Assembly (NCBI GenBank): GCA_963719345.1
Contig: CAVRCA010000003.1
Coordinates: 248,001-312,000, forward strand
DNA: 64,000 nucleotides
DNA from: CAVRCA01 sp963719345
GTDB lineage: Bacteria; Pseudomonadota; Alphaproteobacteria; Acetobacterales; Acetobacteraceae
Direction of reading: 5' to 3'
Notes under the pieces: generated by a model
Database searches by the model: none
What the model was told of the DNA's origin: nothing
What the model saw: only the letters and a program-made list of their open reading frames with translations
Translations under genes and position numbers: made by a program
In this document: positions 38,427-48,814 of the stretch, one piece after another
Layout: every line of letters begins with the position of its first letter
Position numbering within the stretch: the stretch's first letter is position 1

Positions 38427-39134
38427 TCAGACCGGCTTCCCGTTCAGCCAGTCGCGCAGCAGCACGCTCGTGGCGGCCGGGTTCTCGAGCGGCGGCAGAT
38501 GCCCGCTGCCCGGGATCACGCGCAACACCGCGCCCGGGATGCCGGCGGCAATTTCCTCGGCGCGGTCGCGCGGTGTCAGCTGATCCGCCTCGCCAAGCGC
38601 CACCAGCGTCGGGACGGCGATGCCGCCGAGCTCCCCCCGGCTGTCCGGCCGCCGCAGGATGGCGGTCTGCTGGCGGATGAACGCGTCGCGGCCGATCTCC
38701 TCGGCCATGGTCATCACCTCGATACCGACGGTCTTGTCGGCAAGCGTATCGGGGTGCAGCAGGGTCGGCAGCAGCCGGGGCGTCACGCCGCGGAAATGGC
38801 CGCCCCGGGCGAGCGCGATCAGGCCGCGCCGGCGGCGTGCCTGCTTCGGCCCATCGGACCGGGCGCTGGTGTCGAACAGCGCCAGGCGGCTCACCCGCTC
38901 GGGCGCGGCGCGCAGGATCGCGAAGGCGACATAGCCGCCCATCGACAGCGCCGCGACCGCGAACCGCGCCGGCATCGCGGCGAGCGCGCGTCGCGCCATG
39001 GCGTCGAACTCGCAGTCGAGGGTCAGGTCGGCGACGACCGGCTCGGCAATGTCGTCCAATGCCTCGATCTGATGTCGCCAGAGCCTGGCGTCGCAGAGCA
39101 GCCCGGGAAGCAGCAACAGCGGCGTCTTGGTCAC
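38427..39134 (-). CDS. Alpha/beta hydrolase
   Basis: A 235-residue hydrolase opening PLLLLPGLLCDARLWRHQ, with nucleophile Ser in ALSMGGY, acid Asp in ALGEADQLTP and His in PGSGHLPPLENP, a complete triad. It resembles the MhpC/esterase group. It is 75 bp from the GH15 gene on the same strand and divergent from the DEAD-box helicase. The substrate is unknown. Confidence 0.82.
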   Translation of the reverse strand: MTKTPLLLLPGLLCDARLWRHQIEALDDIAEPVVADLTLDCEFDAMARRALAAMPARFAVAALSMGGYVAFAILRAAPERVSRLALFDTSARSDGPKQARRRRGLIALARGGHFRGVTPRLLPTLLHPDTLADKTVGIEVMTMAEEIGRDAFIRQQTAILRRPDSRGELGGIAVPTLVALGEADQLTPRDRAEEIAAGIPGAVLRVIPGSGHLPPLENPAATSVLLRDWLNGKPV

Positions 39135-39267
39135 GGGCGCGTTTTACGGAGTGACAGGCGGCCCGCCAACCTTGACTTCCGCGCCGCTTCTCGTGATATG
39201 CCGCAAGTCACGCGGAACAGACCGCGCGAGGTGCCGCGCACACGCGCCGGCGCGGCGCACCGGCGCC

Positions 39268-40959
39268 ATGAACCTGCTGACCCGAGACCCGCATTTGACC
39301 GAAACTTCGACCGTCCCGGCGCACCAGGCCGATGACCTGCAACCCGACGCGACGGAGCCGGCCATTGCCACTCCGGCCGCGACGGACCTGCCGCCCGAGC
39401 CGCCGCGCCCGGTGTTCGCCGATCTCGGCCTCTCCGAGCCGATCCTGCGCGCCATCGCGGATATGGGCTATCGCCATCCCACCCCGATCCAGGAACAGGC
39501 GATCCCGTTCGTGCTGATGGGGCGCGACGTGATGGGCACCGCCCAGACAGGCACCGGCAAGACCGCCGGGTTCACCCTCCCGATGCTCGATATTCTCTCG
39601 GGCTCGCGGGCGCGGGCGCGGATGCCGCGCAGCCTGATCCTGGAGCCGACCCGCGAGCTGGCGTTGCAGGTCGCGGAAAACTTCGTCCAGTACGGCAAAT
39701 ACCTCAAGCTCACCCACGCGCTGATCATCGGCGGCGAGAGCATGTCCGACCAGCGGGACGTGCTGATGCGCGGCGTCGACGTGCTGATCGCAACGCCCGG
39801 CCGGCTGATCGACATGTTCGAGCGCGGCGGCATCCTGTTGAGCGACGCCAAGCTGCTGGTGATCGACGAGGCGGACCGGATGCTCGACATGGGCTTCATC
39901 CCCGATGTCGAGCGGATCGTCTCGCTGCTGCCGAAGAACCGCCAGACCCTGTTCTTCAGCGCCACCATCGCGCCCGAGATCAAGCGTCTTTCCGACGCAT
40001 TCCTGACCAACCCGAAGGAAATCAGCGTCTCGCGCTCGGCCACGGTGGCGACGACGATCACCGAGGGGCTGGTCCTGGTCGCCGAGCACGATAAGCGCGA
40101 GGCGCTGCGCCGGCTGGTGCGGACGCAGAAGGTGCAGAACGCGCTGGTGTTCTGCAATCGCAAGATCGACGTCGACATCCTCTACAAGTCGTTGAGCAAG
40201 CACCGCTTCAGCGCCGGCGCGCTGCACGGCGACATGGCGCAGACGGTCCGCTTCGCCACCCTGGAAAAGTTCAAGGCGGGCGAGTTGCAGTTGCTGGTGT
40301 GCAGCGACGTCGCCGCGCGCGGCCTCGACATCGGCGGCTTGTCGCACGTGTTCAATTTCGACGTGCCACACCACGCCGAGGACTATGTCCACCGCATCGG
40401 CCGCACCGGGCGCGCCGGGCTTGAGGGACACGCCTTTACCATCGCCATGCCGGACGACCGGGCGGCGGTGGAGGCGATCGAGAAATTGATCGGCCATCCC
40501 ATCCCGCCGGTGACGGTCGAGGGGCTGGACCCGGTGGACTGGGCTGAGGACGACGGACGCCGACGGCGGGGCCGCGGTCGCCCGGCGCGGAAGCCCGCGA
40601 CACGGGAAGCGGCGGAGCGGACGCCGCGCCGGCCGGACACCCGGGAGCGGCCGGCCCGCGCCGCACGAGGGAGGGCGGAGCCGAGGCCGGAGGCGGCGGC
40701 GCCAAGGCAGGCGTCCGACACGGCACCAGAGGCGGTGCGGTCGCCGCGCCCGGTGCGCAAGCCGGAGCCGCCGGCCGCCGCCGAGCGGCCGCCGCGCCGC
40801 GAGCCGTCCCGTGAGCCGCGGCGGCGCGAGCCCGAAGGGGAACCCGCGACGCCGGTCCTGGGTTTCGGTGGGGACGTGCCGTCCTTCATGTTGCGCGCGG
40901 GGAGACCGGCGCGGGCGGTGCGGCGGGTTCCGATCGAGCAGCGGGAGGCGGACGCATGA
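39268..40959 (+). CDS. DEAD-box RNA helicase (RhlE-like) with long basic tail
   Basis: A 563-residue ATP-dependent RNA helicase. Motifs in order: Q motif HPTPIQEQAI, motif I AQTGTGKT, Ia PTRELALQ, Ib TPGRLID, II VIDEADRMLDMGF, III FSAT, V ARGLDIGGL and VI HRIGRTGRAGLEG. After about residue 430 a 130-residue tail rich in Arg, Pro and Ala probably binds RNA non-specifically. The start ATG 39268 is the first in frame with a plausible N-terminus. It likely helps ribosome assembly or cold adaptation. The stop overlaps the next gene by 4 bp. Confidence 0.93.
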   Translation: MNLLTRDPHLTETSTVPAHQADDLQPDATEPAIATPAATDLPPEPPRPVFADLGLSEPILRAIADMGYRHPTPIQEQAIPFVLMGRDVMGTAQTGTGKTAGFTLPMLDILSGSRARARMPRSLILEPTRELALQVAENFVQYGKYLKLTHALIIGGESMSDQRDVLMRGVDVLIATPGRLIDMFERGGILLSDAKLLVIDEADRMLDMGFIPDVERIVSLLPKNRQTLFFSATIAPEIKRLSDAFLTNPKEISVSRSATVATTITEGLVLVAEHDKREALRRLVRTQKVQNALVFCNRKIDVDILYKSLSKHRFSAGALHGDMAQTVRFATLEKFKAGELQLLVCSDVAARGLDIGGLSHVFNFDVPHHAEDYVHRIGRTGRAGLEGHAFTIAMPDDRAAVEAIEKLIGHPIPPVTVEGLDPVDWAEDDGRRRRGRGRPARKPATREAAERTPRRPDTRERPARAARGRAEPRPEAAAPRQASDTAPEAVRSPRPVRKPEPPAAAERPPRREPSREPRRREPEGEPATPVLGFGGDVPSFMLRAGRPARAVRRVPIEQREADA

Positions 40960-42158
40960 ATGTGATATCCCCGGCCAAGGCAAGCCGGTTCACCCCGTTC
41001 AAATGGGATGACGCGCTCCGCCTCGACGACCAGCTCGGCGAGGACGAGCGGGCGATCCGCGATGCGGCGCACGAGTATTGCCAGGACAAGCTGATGCCGC
41101 GCGTGCTGGAGGCGAACCGGCACGAAAAGTTCGACCGCGAGATCATGAACGAGATGGGGGAGATGGGCTTCCTCGGCGCCACCCTCGAAGGGTATGGCTG
41201 CGCCGGAGTGAACTATGTCTCCTACGGCCTGATCGCGCGCGAGGTGGAGCGGGTCGATTCCGGATACCGCAGCGCCTTTTCGGTGCAGTCCTCGCTTGCC
41301 ATGTTCCCGATCTACGCGTTCGGCACCGAGGCGCAGCGCGAGAAATTCATTCCCAAGCTGCGCAGCGGCGAGTTCGTCGGCTGCTTTGGCTTGACCGAAC
41401 CGGACGCCGGCTCCGATCCCGCCTCGATGCGGACGCGGGCCAAGAGCGTGGACGGCGGCTACCTGCTGAACGGCTCGAAGACCTGGATCACCAACTCGCC
41501 GCTGGCCGACGTGCTGGTGGTCTGGGCAAAGGACGATGCCGGCGATATCCGCGGCTTCCTCCTGGAACGCGGCATGAAGGGGCTGACCGCGCCCAAGATC
41601 GAGGGCAAGTTTTCCCTCCGTGCCAGCACGACCGGCATGATCATGATGGACGACGTGTTCGTGCCCGAGGAGAACCTTCTGCCTGGCGTGAAGGGGCTGC
41701 GCGGGCCGTTCTCGTGCCTCAACAATGCCCGCTACGGCATCTCCTGGGGCGCGCTCGGGGCCGCCGAGTTCTGCTGGCAGGCGGCGCGCGACTACACGAT
41801 GCAGCGGATGATGTTCGGCCGCCCGCTCGCGGCGACGCAGCTCATGCAGAAGAAAATGGCCGACATGCAGACCGAGATCACGCTCGGGCTGCAGGCGGTG
41901 CTGCGCCTCGGCCGCCTGATGGACGAGCACAACGCGGCACCCGAGATGATCAGCCTGTGCAAGCGCAATTCGTGCGGCAAGGCGCTCGACATCGCCCGCG
42001 TCGCGCGCGACATGCACGGCGGCAACGGGGTGGCCGACGAGTACCACGTCATCCGCCACGTGATGAACCTCGAGGCGGTGAACACCTACGAGGGCACGCA
42101 CGACGTCCACGCGCTGATCCTGGGCCGGGCGCAAACCGGTCTTTCCGCTTTCGGCTGA
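40956..42158 (+). CDS. gcdH: Glutaryl-CoA dehydrogenase
   Basis: A 400-residue acyl-CoA dehydrogenase that converts glutaryl-CoA to crotonyl-CoA and CO2 in lysine and tryptophan breakdown. Typical GCDH features are FTPFKWDDALRLDDQLGEDERAIRDAA, CFGLTEPDAGSDPASMRTRA, WITNSPLADV, NNARYGISWGALGAAEFCW, the FAD region MMFGRPLAATQLMQKKMADMQTE, and the catalytic glutamate in NTYEGTHDVHALILGRAQTG. The start overlaps the helicase stop (ATGA), so it shares its transcript. No transcription regulator is adjacent. Confidence 0.92.
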   Translation: MNVISPAKASRFTPFKWDDALRLDDQLGEDERAIRDAAHEYCQDKLMPRVLEANRHEKFDREIMNEMGEMGFLGATLEGYGCAGVNYVSYGLIAREVERVDSGYRSAFSVQSSLAMFPIYAFGTEAQREKFIPKLRSGEFVGCFGLTEPDAGSDPASMRTRAKSVDGGYLLNGSKTWITNSPLADVLVVWAKDDAGDIRGFLLERGMKGLTAPKIEGKFSLRASTTGMIMMDDVFVPEENLLPGVKGLRGPFSCLNNARYGISWGALGAAEFCWQAARDYTMQRMMFGRPLAATQLMQKKMADMQTEITLGLQAVLRLGRLMDEHNAAPEMISLCKRNSCGKALDIARVARDMHGGNGVADEYHVIRHVMNLEAVNTYEGTHDVHALILGRAQTGLSAFG

Positions 42159-42219
42159 TCCAGGACTGATCGGGCTGTTGCCGATCAGGTTCAGGTGGAG
42201 TTGACTCCCGCTGACCATC

Positions 42220-42255
42220 GTCGGGGCGATACTTTTCGCTGAGTACCGCCCCGAC
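42220..42255. terminator. Long hairpin after gcdH, possible terminator
   Basis: GTCGGGGCG (42220-42228) pairs perfectly with CGCCCCGAC (42247-42255), and an inner TAC/GTA extends the stem after one mismatch. It lies 62 bp past the gcdH stop in a 164-bp gap. No T run follows, so it could be a processing or regulatory hairpin for the ThDP gene instead. Confidence 0.4.
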
Positions 42256-42322
42256 CATCCACCGACGAAGCCTGGGTCCAAGGCCCGGCGCTGTTCGGTC
42301 AACGGGCAAGTGGGAGGAAGAC

Positions 42323-44047
42323 GTGGATACAACGATCACGCACTCAGGCGATGTCGCCACCGATGCTCGGCCTGTCGCGGTGCATCGCCTGCTCGCCGAG
42401 GACATCAAGGGCCTTGGCGTCGAGACGGTGTTCGGCCTGATGAGCGACGACACCGCGGTGTTCGTCACCTCGCTGGACGCGATCGGCATCCGCTTCTGCG
42501 GCGCGCGGCACGAGAACCAGGCGGTGGCGATGGCCGAGGGTTACGCGGCGGCCACGGGCAAGCTTGGCGTGGCGGTGATCGGCCGGGGGCCGGCGGCCGC
42601 CAACGGCCTGCATGCCTGCGTCTATGCCAGCCGCACCGGCTCGCAGATGCTGATCATCTCGGGCGACGCGCCGGCGCCGGGCGGCAACCCGAACGGCCTC
42701 GGCCCGGACTACAAGGGCTTCAATGCCGCCGCCGTGCTGCCAGCGGCGGGGCTGCGCACCTTCGTCGCCACCAGCGCCGGCGCGGCACGCAGCGCGCTCG
42801 CCGATGCCGCCGCGGTGGCCCAACACGGCACGGTCGCGATGCTGCTGCTCCCCGTCAACGTGCAGCTCGCCGAGGTGCCGCCCGGCGGCGGCGCGGCGCC
42901 GGCCCGCCTCCGCAGCCCGCGGCCGCCGACCGCCGCACGGCCGCAATCCATCGCCGCCGCCGCGGCGGTGCTGGCGCAGGCGCGCCGGCCGCTGATCATC
43001 GCCGGCCTCGGCGCCCATCGCGCCGGTGCCCGACAGGCGCTCGAGGAACTCGCCGAGAAAGTCGGTGCGCTACTCGTCACCTCGCTCAAGGGCAAGGACC
43101 TGTTTCGCGGCAACCCGTACAATCTCGGCGTCATCGGCTCGTTCTCGCATTCGGCCGGGCGGCGGATGATCGACCAGGCCGATTGCGTGCTGGTGTTCGG
43201 CGCCGGACTCAACCTGCTGACGATGAGCTTTGGGATGTCGGTGCCGCAGGAGGTGCCGGTCATCCAGGTGGACGCGGTGCGCGGCAATATCGGCCGCTGG
43301 TCCCCTGCCGATGTCGCAGTGGTCGGCGATGCCAGGCTGGTGGCCCAGCAACTGACCGCCGCGTTGCCCGATCGACCGGCGGCCGACAAGCCGTTCCGCA
43401 GCGAGGCAACCCGGCAGATGCTTGCCGGCTTCGAGATCGGCGGCGACTTCCAGGTCGCGCACACGCCTCGCACCGTCGACCCGCGCGCGCTCGCCGTGGA
43501 GCTGAACCGGCTGCTGCCCCAGAAGCGCAACGTCGTCTACGACGCCGGCAACTTCTTGGGCGTCGTGCCCTACATCGACGTGCCCGATCCCGGGTGCTTC
43601 AAGATGTCCAGCGACTTCGCCTCGATCGGGCTCGGCTTCGGCACGGCGCTCGGCTTTGCGAGCGGCCGCCCCGATGCCCCGACGGTGCTGTTCATCGGCG
43701 ACGGTGGCTTTCTCATGACGATGGGCGAACTTGAAACCGTTGCCCGCGAGGACCTGCCGCTCGTCATCGTGCTGATGAACGACTGCGCCTATGGCGCCGA
43801 GCTGCATTTTCTGCAGATGCGCGACTTGCCGGTGGCCAAGTCGGTGTTTCCCGATGTCGACTTCGCCCCTGTCGCCGAGGCGTTCGGCTTCCAGGCGGCG
43901 ACGATCCGCTCGCTCGACGATCTGCGCGCGCTGGCGTCGGTGCTGGCCAAGCCGGAAGGGCCGGTTTTCCTTGACTGCAAGATCAACGCCGCCATTGCCG
44001 CTCCCTTCATGGGCGAGCTGGTAGAGGACGAGAAGAAGCACCACTGA
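42323..44047 (+). CDS. ThDP-dependent enzyme, acetolactate synthase-like
   Basis: A 574-residue enzyme with all three domains of the pyruvate oxidase/acetohydroxyacid synthase fold. The catalytic glutamate is in GARHENQAVAMAEGYA, the central domain runs about 200-340, and the ThDP/Mg2+ motif is LFIGDGGFLMTMGELETVAREDLPLVIVLMNDCAYG. The start GTG 42323 has GGGAGGAAG ahead. No small regulatory (ACT) subunit is nearby, so it is probably not the biosynthetic ilvB. A decarboxylase or carboligase for another 2-oxo acid is more likely. The gene sits between gcdH and a glutamate dehydrogenase. Confidence 0.8.
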   Translation: MDTTITHSGDVATDARPVAVHRLLAEDIKGLGVETVFGLMSDDTAVFVTSLDAIGIRFCGARHENQAVAMAEGYAAATGKLGVAVIGRGPAAANGLHACVYASRTGSQMLIISGDAPAPGGNPNGLGPDYKGFNAAAVLPAAGLRTFVATSAGAARSALADAAAVAQHGTVAMLLLPVNVQLAEVPPGGGAAPARLRSPRPPTAARPQSIAAAAAVLAQARRPLIIAGLGAHRAGARQALEELAEKVGALLVTSLKGKDLFRGNPYNLGVIGSFSHSAGRRMIDQADCVLVFGAGLNLLTMSFGMSVPQEVPVIQVDAVRGNIGRWSPADVAVVGDARLVAQQLTAALPDRPAADKPFRSEATRQMLAGFEIGGDFQVAHTPRTVDPRALAVELNRLLPQKRNVVYDAGNFLGVVPYIDVPDPGCFKMSSDFASIGLGFGTALGFASGRPDAPTVLFIGDGGFLMTMGELETVAREDLPLVIVLMNDCAYGAELHFLQMRDLPVAKSVFPDVDFAPVAEAFGFQAATIRSLDDLRALASVLAKPEGPVFLDCKINAAIAAPFMGELVEDEKKHH

Positions 44048-44105
44048 GGCTTTCGCCCCCAAGCTCCTCGAGCGATCGGTCCGTTTGAAACCAAGCTCCA
44101 ACTCT

Positions 44106-44120
44106 GTCATGTCCGGGCAC
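44106..44120. repeat. Half copy of the GTCATG..CCGGGCA repeat
   Basis: GTCATGTCCGGGCAC matches one arm of the REP-like elements at 4449 and 6658. A 14-bp GC palindrome (44137-44150) follows. Both lie in the 132-bp gap before gdh. Confidence 0.35.
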
Positions 44121-44179
44121 GACGAGAGGGGCGCTCCGCCGCCGGCGGCGCAAGGCTGCGGGCGACGAAGGGATCAGAC

Positions 44180-45444
44180 GTGACCATTTATACCGGCCCG
44201 GTGTTCGAGATGGCGCGCACCCAATTCGGGATTATCGCCGACCATCTCGGCATCCCCGAGGACGAGCGCGCCCGGCTGCTCTATCCCAAGCGGGCGGTCA
44301 CGGTCTCGGTGCCCGTCCACATGGACGACGGTCGCACCCAGGTGTTTCAGGGCTATCGGGTGCAGCATCACCTGACGCTCGGTCCGACCAAGGGCGGCAC
44401 GCGCTTTTCGTCAAGCCTGCATGTCGGCGAAGTGGCCGCCCTGGCGATCTGGATGAGCTGGAAATGCGCGCTGGCGGGCCTGCCCTACGGCGGCGCCAAG
44501 GGCGGCGTCGCCGTGCGATCCGCCGGAGCTGTCACGGCGCGAGCTGGAAGCCGTCTCGCGCCGTTACATGCAGGAGATGATCCCATTCGTCGGCCCGCAG
44601 ACCGACGTAATGGCGCCCGACATGGGCACCAACGAGCAGGTGATGGCGTGGTTCATGGACACCTACTCCATGCACCACGGCCACGCCGTCACCGAGATCG
44701 TGACCGGCAAGCCCGTGAGCCTCGGCGGCACCGAGGGCCGGCGTGAGGCCACCGGCCGTGGCGTCGCCTACCTGACCAGCCGCGCCTGCGACACGCTCGG
44801 GATCAAGTCACAGACCAGCACGGCCATGGTCCAGGGATTCGGCAACGTCGGCAGCGTGGCGGCCTACACGCTCGCCCGCCGTTACGGCGTGCGTATCATC
44901 GGCCTCAGCGACCACACCACCGCGCTGTACGACCCCGGCGGACTGCCGCTCGACGCGATCGAGCGACATGTGGCCGAGCACGGCGTCCTGGCAGGCTTCA
45001 CCAACGAGATGAGCCATCGACGCCGGCGATCTGCTCATCCAACCTTGCGACATCCTGGTGCCTGCCGCGGTGGAGCGCGTCATCACCGCGGAAAACGCCG
45101 GAAAACTGCGATGCCGCATTCTCGCCGAAGGAGCGAACGGCCCGACCACGCCCGACGCCGACGCGGTTCTGGAGCAGCGGCGGGACGAGGTGTTCGTCAT
45201 CCCGGACATCCTGTGCAACTCGGGCGGCGTGATCGTCAGCTACTTCGAGTGGGTGCAGGATCTGCAGCAACTGTTCTGGTCGGAGAAGGAGGTCAACGAC
45301 CGGCTGGAGCGCTTGCTGGAAGGGGCGTTCGTCCAGGTGACGCGCCGGGCCGCGGCGGAGCGCGTGTCGATGCGAACGGCGGGGATGTCCATCGGGGTCG
45401 AGAAGGTGCGCGCCGGCAAGCAGCTGCGGGGCCTGTTCCCGTGA
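44180..45444 (+). CDS. Glu/Leu/Phe/Val dehydrogenase (glutamate dehydrogenase type; two frameshifts)
   Basis: This enzyme reversibly deaminates glutamate (or a branched amino acid) to the 2-oxo acid. The chain is YRVQHHLTLGPTKGGTRF, LAGLPYGGAKGGVAV (catalytic Lys), IPFVGPQTDVMAPDMGTNEQVMAW, the Rossmann VQGFGNVGSVAAYTLA, ILAEGANGPTTPDAD and ILCNSGGVIVSYFEWVQD. Frame changes near 44513-44518 and 45013-45020 are each one base out. The total of about 421 codons matches the hexameric family. The start GTG 44180 follows the ThDP gene by 132 bp. Glutamate is the likeliest substrate. Confidence 0.87.
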
Positions 45445-45469
45445 TCAATGCCTCCCGGATCAGCACCCT

Positions 45470-47407
45470 CTAGTCGCCAGCAGCGGCCTGGCGCTGCGGC
45501 GGAGCGTCCGCGAGTTGCGGGCCGGCAGGCGGCAAACCGGCTGCCGGCGTCCCAGGTCCCTGGGCCGACCCGGCCGGCTCGGGGCGGGAGGCGGGAGGCA
45601 GGGCGGCGAGATCCGGCTTGCGCATCGGCGATGCCCTGCGCCACCGCGCGCTCGAGCCAGGCCCGCGCCTCGACCGGATCACGCGGACTGACTAGTCCGC
45701 GCGCCAGATACCGTCCCAACATCATCTGGGCGTGGCCGTGGCCGCGCTCGGCGGCGCTGCGGAACCATCGTTGCGCGGTCGCCCGGTCCATCGGCACGTC
45801 GTGGCCGCCGCCCAGCAGGGCGCCGACGGCGAACATGGCGCCGAGATGGCCCTGCTCCGCCGCCTTGGTGAACAGGGTCAGCGCCGTGGCGTGATCGCGC
45901 GGGCCGCCGCGGGCGTTGACCATCATCTCGGCCAGCGCGACCTGCGCGTCGACCATCCCGGCCTCGGCGGCCCGAGAGATCCAGGCGCGCCCCTCGGCGG
46001 GGTCGGCCTCGATACCCCGCCCCTCGGTCAGCATCCGGCCATACCAGTATTGCGCGTTGACGACGCCGTCGGCGGCCCGGCGCAGCCATTGCGCGGCGCG
46101 GCGCTCGTCGCGCTCGATCCCGACCCCCTCGGCCAGGCAGACACCGTAGTTGAAGGCGGCAATCAGGTCGCCCGCCTGCGGCCGCCTGCTCGAACCACTC
46201 GCGGGTGCGCAGCTGGTCCTCCGGCGTCGCGAGCCCTTTCAGCACCAGATTGCCGAGGTCGGTGCGCGATGTCTTGCGCCGAGATCGGCCGAGACGCGGA
46301 ACCAGCGCGCCGCCTCCTGCGGGTCGCGCGCGGTCCCGGCGCCGGTCAGATGGAGCAGGCCGAGCGCCCGGGCGGCGGCGGCATGTCCGCTCTCGGCGGC
46401 CCGACGGAACCAGATCATCGCCTCGGCATAGTTGGGCGGCAACGCGCCGCCCTTGGCATAGAGGTCGCCGACCAGCGCCGCCGCCTCCGCGTCACCCGCC
46501 AGGGCGGCGCGCCGGAGCCAGGATTTGCCGTCGCTGACGTTGCGCTCGACCCCTCGCCCCTCCAGCAGCGCCAGCCCCCATCGGGCCTGGCCGTTGCGGT
46601 TGCCCTTCTCGGCGGCCTGCCGATAGAGCTGGGCCGCCGCCGACGGGTCCGCATCCAGGCCGGCGCCGCGCTCGGTCATCATCCCGAGCAGGTAGAGGGC
46701 GGTCGGCAGGCCCGAATTGGCGGCGCGGCGCATGGCTTCGACCACCCGGCCATGGTCCTCCGGCGTCTTGGCCAGGGCGGCGAGCGAGAGCGCAAATCCG
46801 AGCGACCCCTGCGGGCACCCCGCTTCGGCCGAGCGCTCGTACCAGCGCCGCGCCTCGTCGGCGTCGCGCATCTCCTCGGGACCGGAGCTGAGGATATAGC
46901 CGAGTACCGCCTGGCCGTCGGCCGAGCCGGCCTCGGCGGCCAAGCGGGCCCATTTCTCGGCACGGACGAAGTCGGGGTCGCTCGCCTCGTTGCCGGTGAA
47001 CAAGGCGGCCGCCGCCCGGGCTCCAGGCTCCCGGGCTCCAGCTCCCCGGCTTCAGGCTCCCGACCTGAGGTCTCGGCGGAGCCGGTCCTGCCGTTGGCGA
47101 ACCCCTGGACGAAGAGCGCGGCGAGCAGCGACTGCGCCTCGACAAAGCCGTTGGTCGCGGCGCGCTCCAGCCAGCGCACACCCTCGGCGCGGCTGAACGG
47201 CACGGTAACGCCTTCCAGATAGCACCGGCCGAGACGGAACGCCGCCTCGGCGATACCGGCCCGGGCGGCCCGGGCGAACAGGGGAAAAGCCCGCGCGACC
47301 TGGCCCTTGTCGCTCAGCCGTTTCGCCCGCCGCAGCGCCGCCTCCGCCGAGGCAGCGCTGACCAGCCGATCGACGAATGTCCGCTTGGTCCGGACAGGCG
47401 GTATCAC
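45470..47407 (-). CDS. Sel1-repeat protein, last gene of a type I secretion operon (about four frameshifts)
   Basis: About 645 codons, mostly Sel1-like repeats of some 36 residues, e.g. AAFRLGRCYLEGVTVPFSRAEGVRWLERAATNG, ARWGLALLEGRGVERNVSDGKSWLRRAALAG and AQMMLGRYLARGLVSPRDPVEARAWLERAVAQG. The C-terminus is Pro/Ala-rich. Frames change near 47005, 46262, 46178 and 45623, each a single-base step within otherwise continuous repeats. There is no signal peptide, so it is likely a cytoplasmic scaffold. Its GTG start overlaps the HlyD stop (GTGA), tying its synthesis to the exporter. Sel1 proteins bind other proteins; the partner is unknown. Confidence 0.75.
47015..47062. repeat. Short GC-rich tandem repeats inside the Sel1 gene
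   Basis: Near-copies of CCCGGGCTCCAGG follow one another and encode the low-complexity stretch EAGELEPGSLEPG on the minus strand. It lies next to a frame change, so slippage here could be real or a sequencing effect. Confidence 0.5.
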
Positions 47408-48814
47408 GGCTCGCGCATCCCCTCCGCCGCCACCGGCAGGACCTTCGTCATCAGGTAGGACAACATGGTGCGCTTGCCCACCTTGATGTCGGCCGTCACC
47501 GGCATGCCGGGCGTCAGATGGAAGCCGTTCGGCACGTCGTGCAGCTCCACCCGGTCGAGGGCGATGCGCGAGCGGTAGAACGGCTCGGTGCTGCCGGCCG
47601 CCATCGGCACCGCGGTGCCGAACTTGTTACGCTGCTCGTCCTGCGCCGTGAAGCTGTCGGCGCTCACCGTTCGCACCGTGCCATAGGCCAGACCGTATTG
47701 GGAGAACGGGAAGGTGTCGAACTTCACCGCGAACGGTGTCGCCGACGTGGACGAAGCCGTCGTCGCGGCCGGAGATGTTGGCCTCGACCTCGAGCGGCGC
47801 ATCGGCCGGAACCATGGTGATGAACTGGTCGCCCGATTGCAGCACGGAGCCGACCGAAACCTTCGCCACGGTCAGCACCGTCGCATCCCGGTCGGCGCGC
47901 AGCTCGACGAGCTGCCGCCGGAGCTGCGCCTTGTTCAGTTGCTCGCGGGCGTCGCTCAGCTTCTGGGTCGACTCCGACAGTTTTTGCGAGGTCTCGGCCT
48001 TCCAGTTCTGCTCGTAGCCGTCACGTTCGGCCTTCATCGCTTCGAGATCGCGCTGCGCCGTCTCAGCTGTCTCGACGGCGTTGGACAGGCCGCGGCCCAC
48101 TTCCAGCCGCGTGTCGGTGGCGGCCAGCGAGTTGAGCTTGCTGCCGACCTGCAGCTGCTCGAGGTCCTTGCGCATCTTCTCCACCTGCTCGGCAACGACC
48201 TTGCGCTGCTGGTAGGCGCTGGCGTCGGCGACGTTGCGCTGCACCGTGGCGAGCAGTCCGCTGATCTTCTGCCGGTACGTCTCGAGCTTGTAGCCACGCT
48301 CCGCCTGACGCTGGGCGAAGATCGCCGCCTGCAGGGCCAGCGCCGGGTCGGTGCCGGTGTAGGTGAACTGCCGCCCCTGGACCTCGGCCTGCATGCGGGA
48401 GACCTCGGCTTGCAGGCTGTCCACCTGGGCGGCGAGCGCCCCGACATCGGCGGTCGCGAAGGTCGGATCGAGCCGCGCCACGACGTCGCCGGCATGCACC
48501 ATCTGCCCCTCGGTGACGTTGATCGAACGCACGATCGCGGTCTCCAGCGGCTGCACGACGATCGTCGGCGCGCGGGCGACTACCTTGCCCTGGGCGGTCA
48601 CCACCTTGTCGATCGGCATCAGGCCCATCGTCACCAGAACGGCGACGAACAGCGCGCAGACGATCCAGACCACGCTGCGGGCCGAACGCGGAACCGGGGT
48701 GGCAAGCAGCCCGGCCGAGGCCGACTGAAATTCGAGAAGGGCCGGCAGGGTGGGGTCTCCCTTGCCGGCCGGGGCGCTAATCGCCTTGGGCGAGAGTTGG
48801 AGCGAGCGCGGCAT
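47404..48814 (-). CDS. HlyD-family membrane fusion protein of type I secretion (one frameshift)
   Basis: The periplasmic adaptor that links an ABC exporter to an outer-membrane TolC-type channel. One membrane helix (VVWIVCALFVAVLVTMGL, about residue 48-65) is followed by the lipoyl half IDKVVTAQGKVVARAPTIVVQPLETAIVRSINVTEGQMVHAGDVVARLDPT, a long coiled coil (about 130-320), the second lipoyl half and a beta-barrel domain. Near 47735-47742 the frame changes, and FAVKFDTFPFSQYGLAYGTVRTVSAD carries on to a stop at 47404. About 470 codons is a normal length. It overlaps the ABC gene by 38 bp and Sel1 by 4 bp. Confidence 0.88.

Noticed and set aside
37305..39335. 676-codon plus-strand ORF opposite GH15 and a hydrolase
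   Set aside because: Shadow of two genes with clear catalytic motifs on the other strand.
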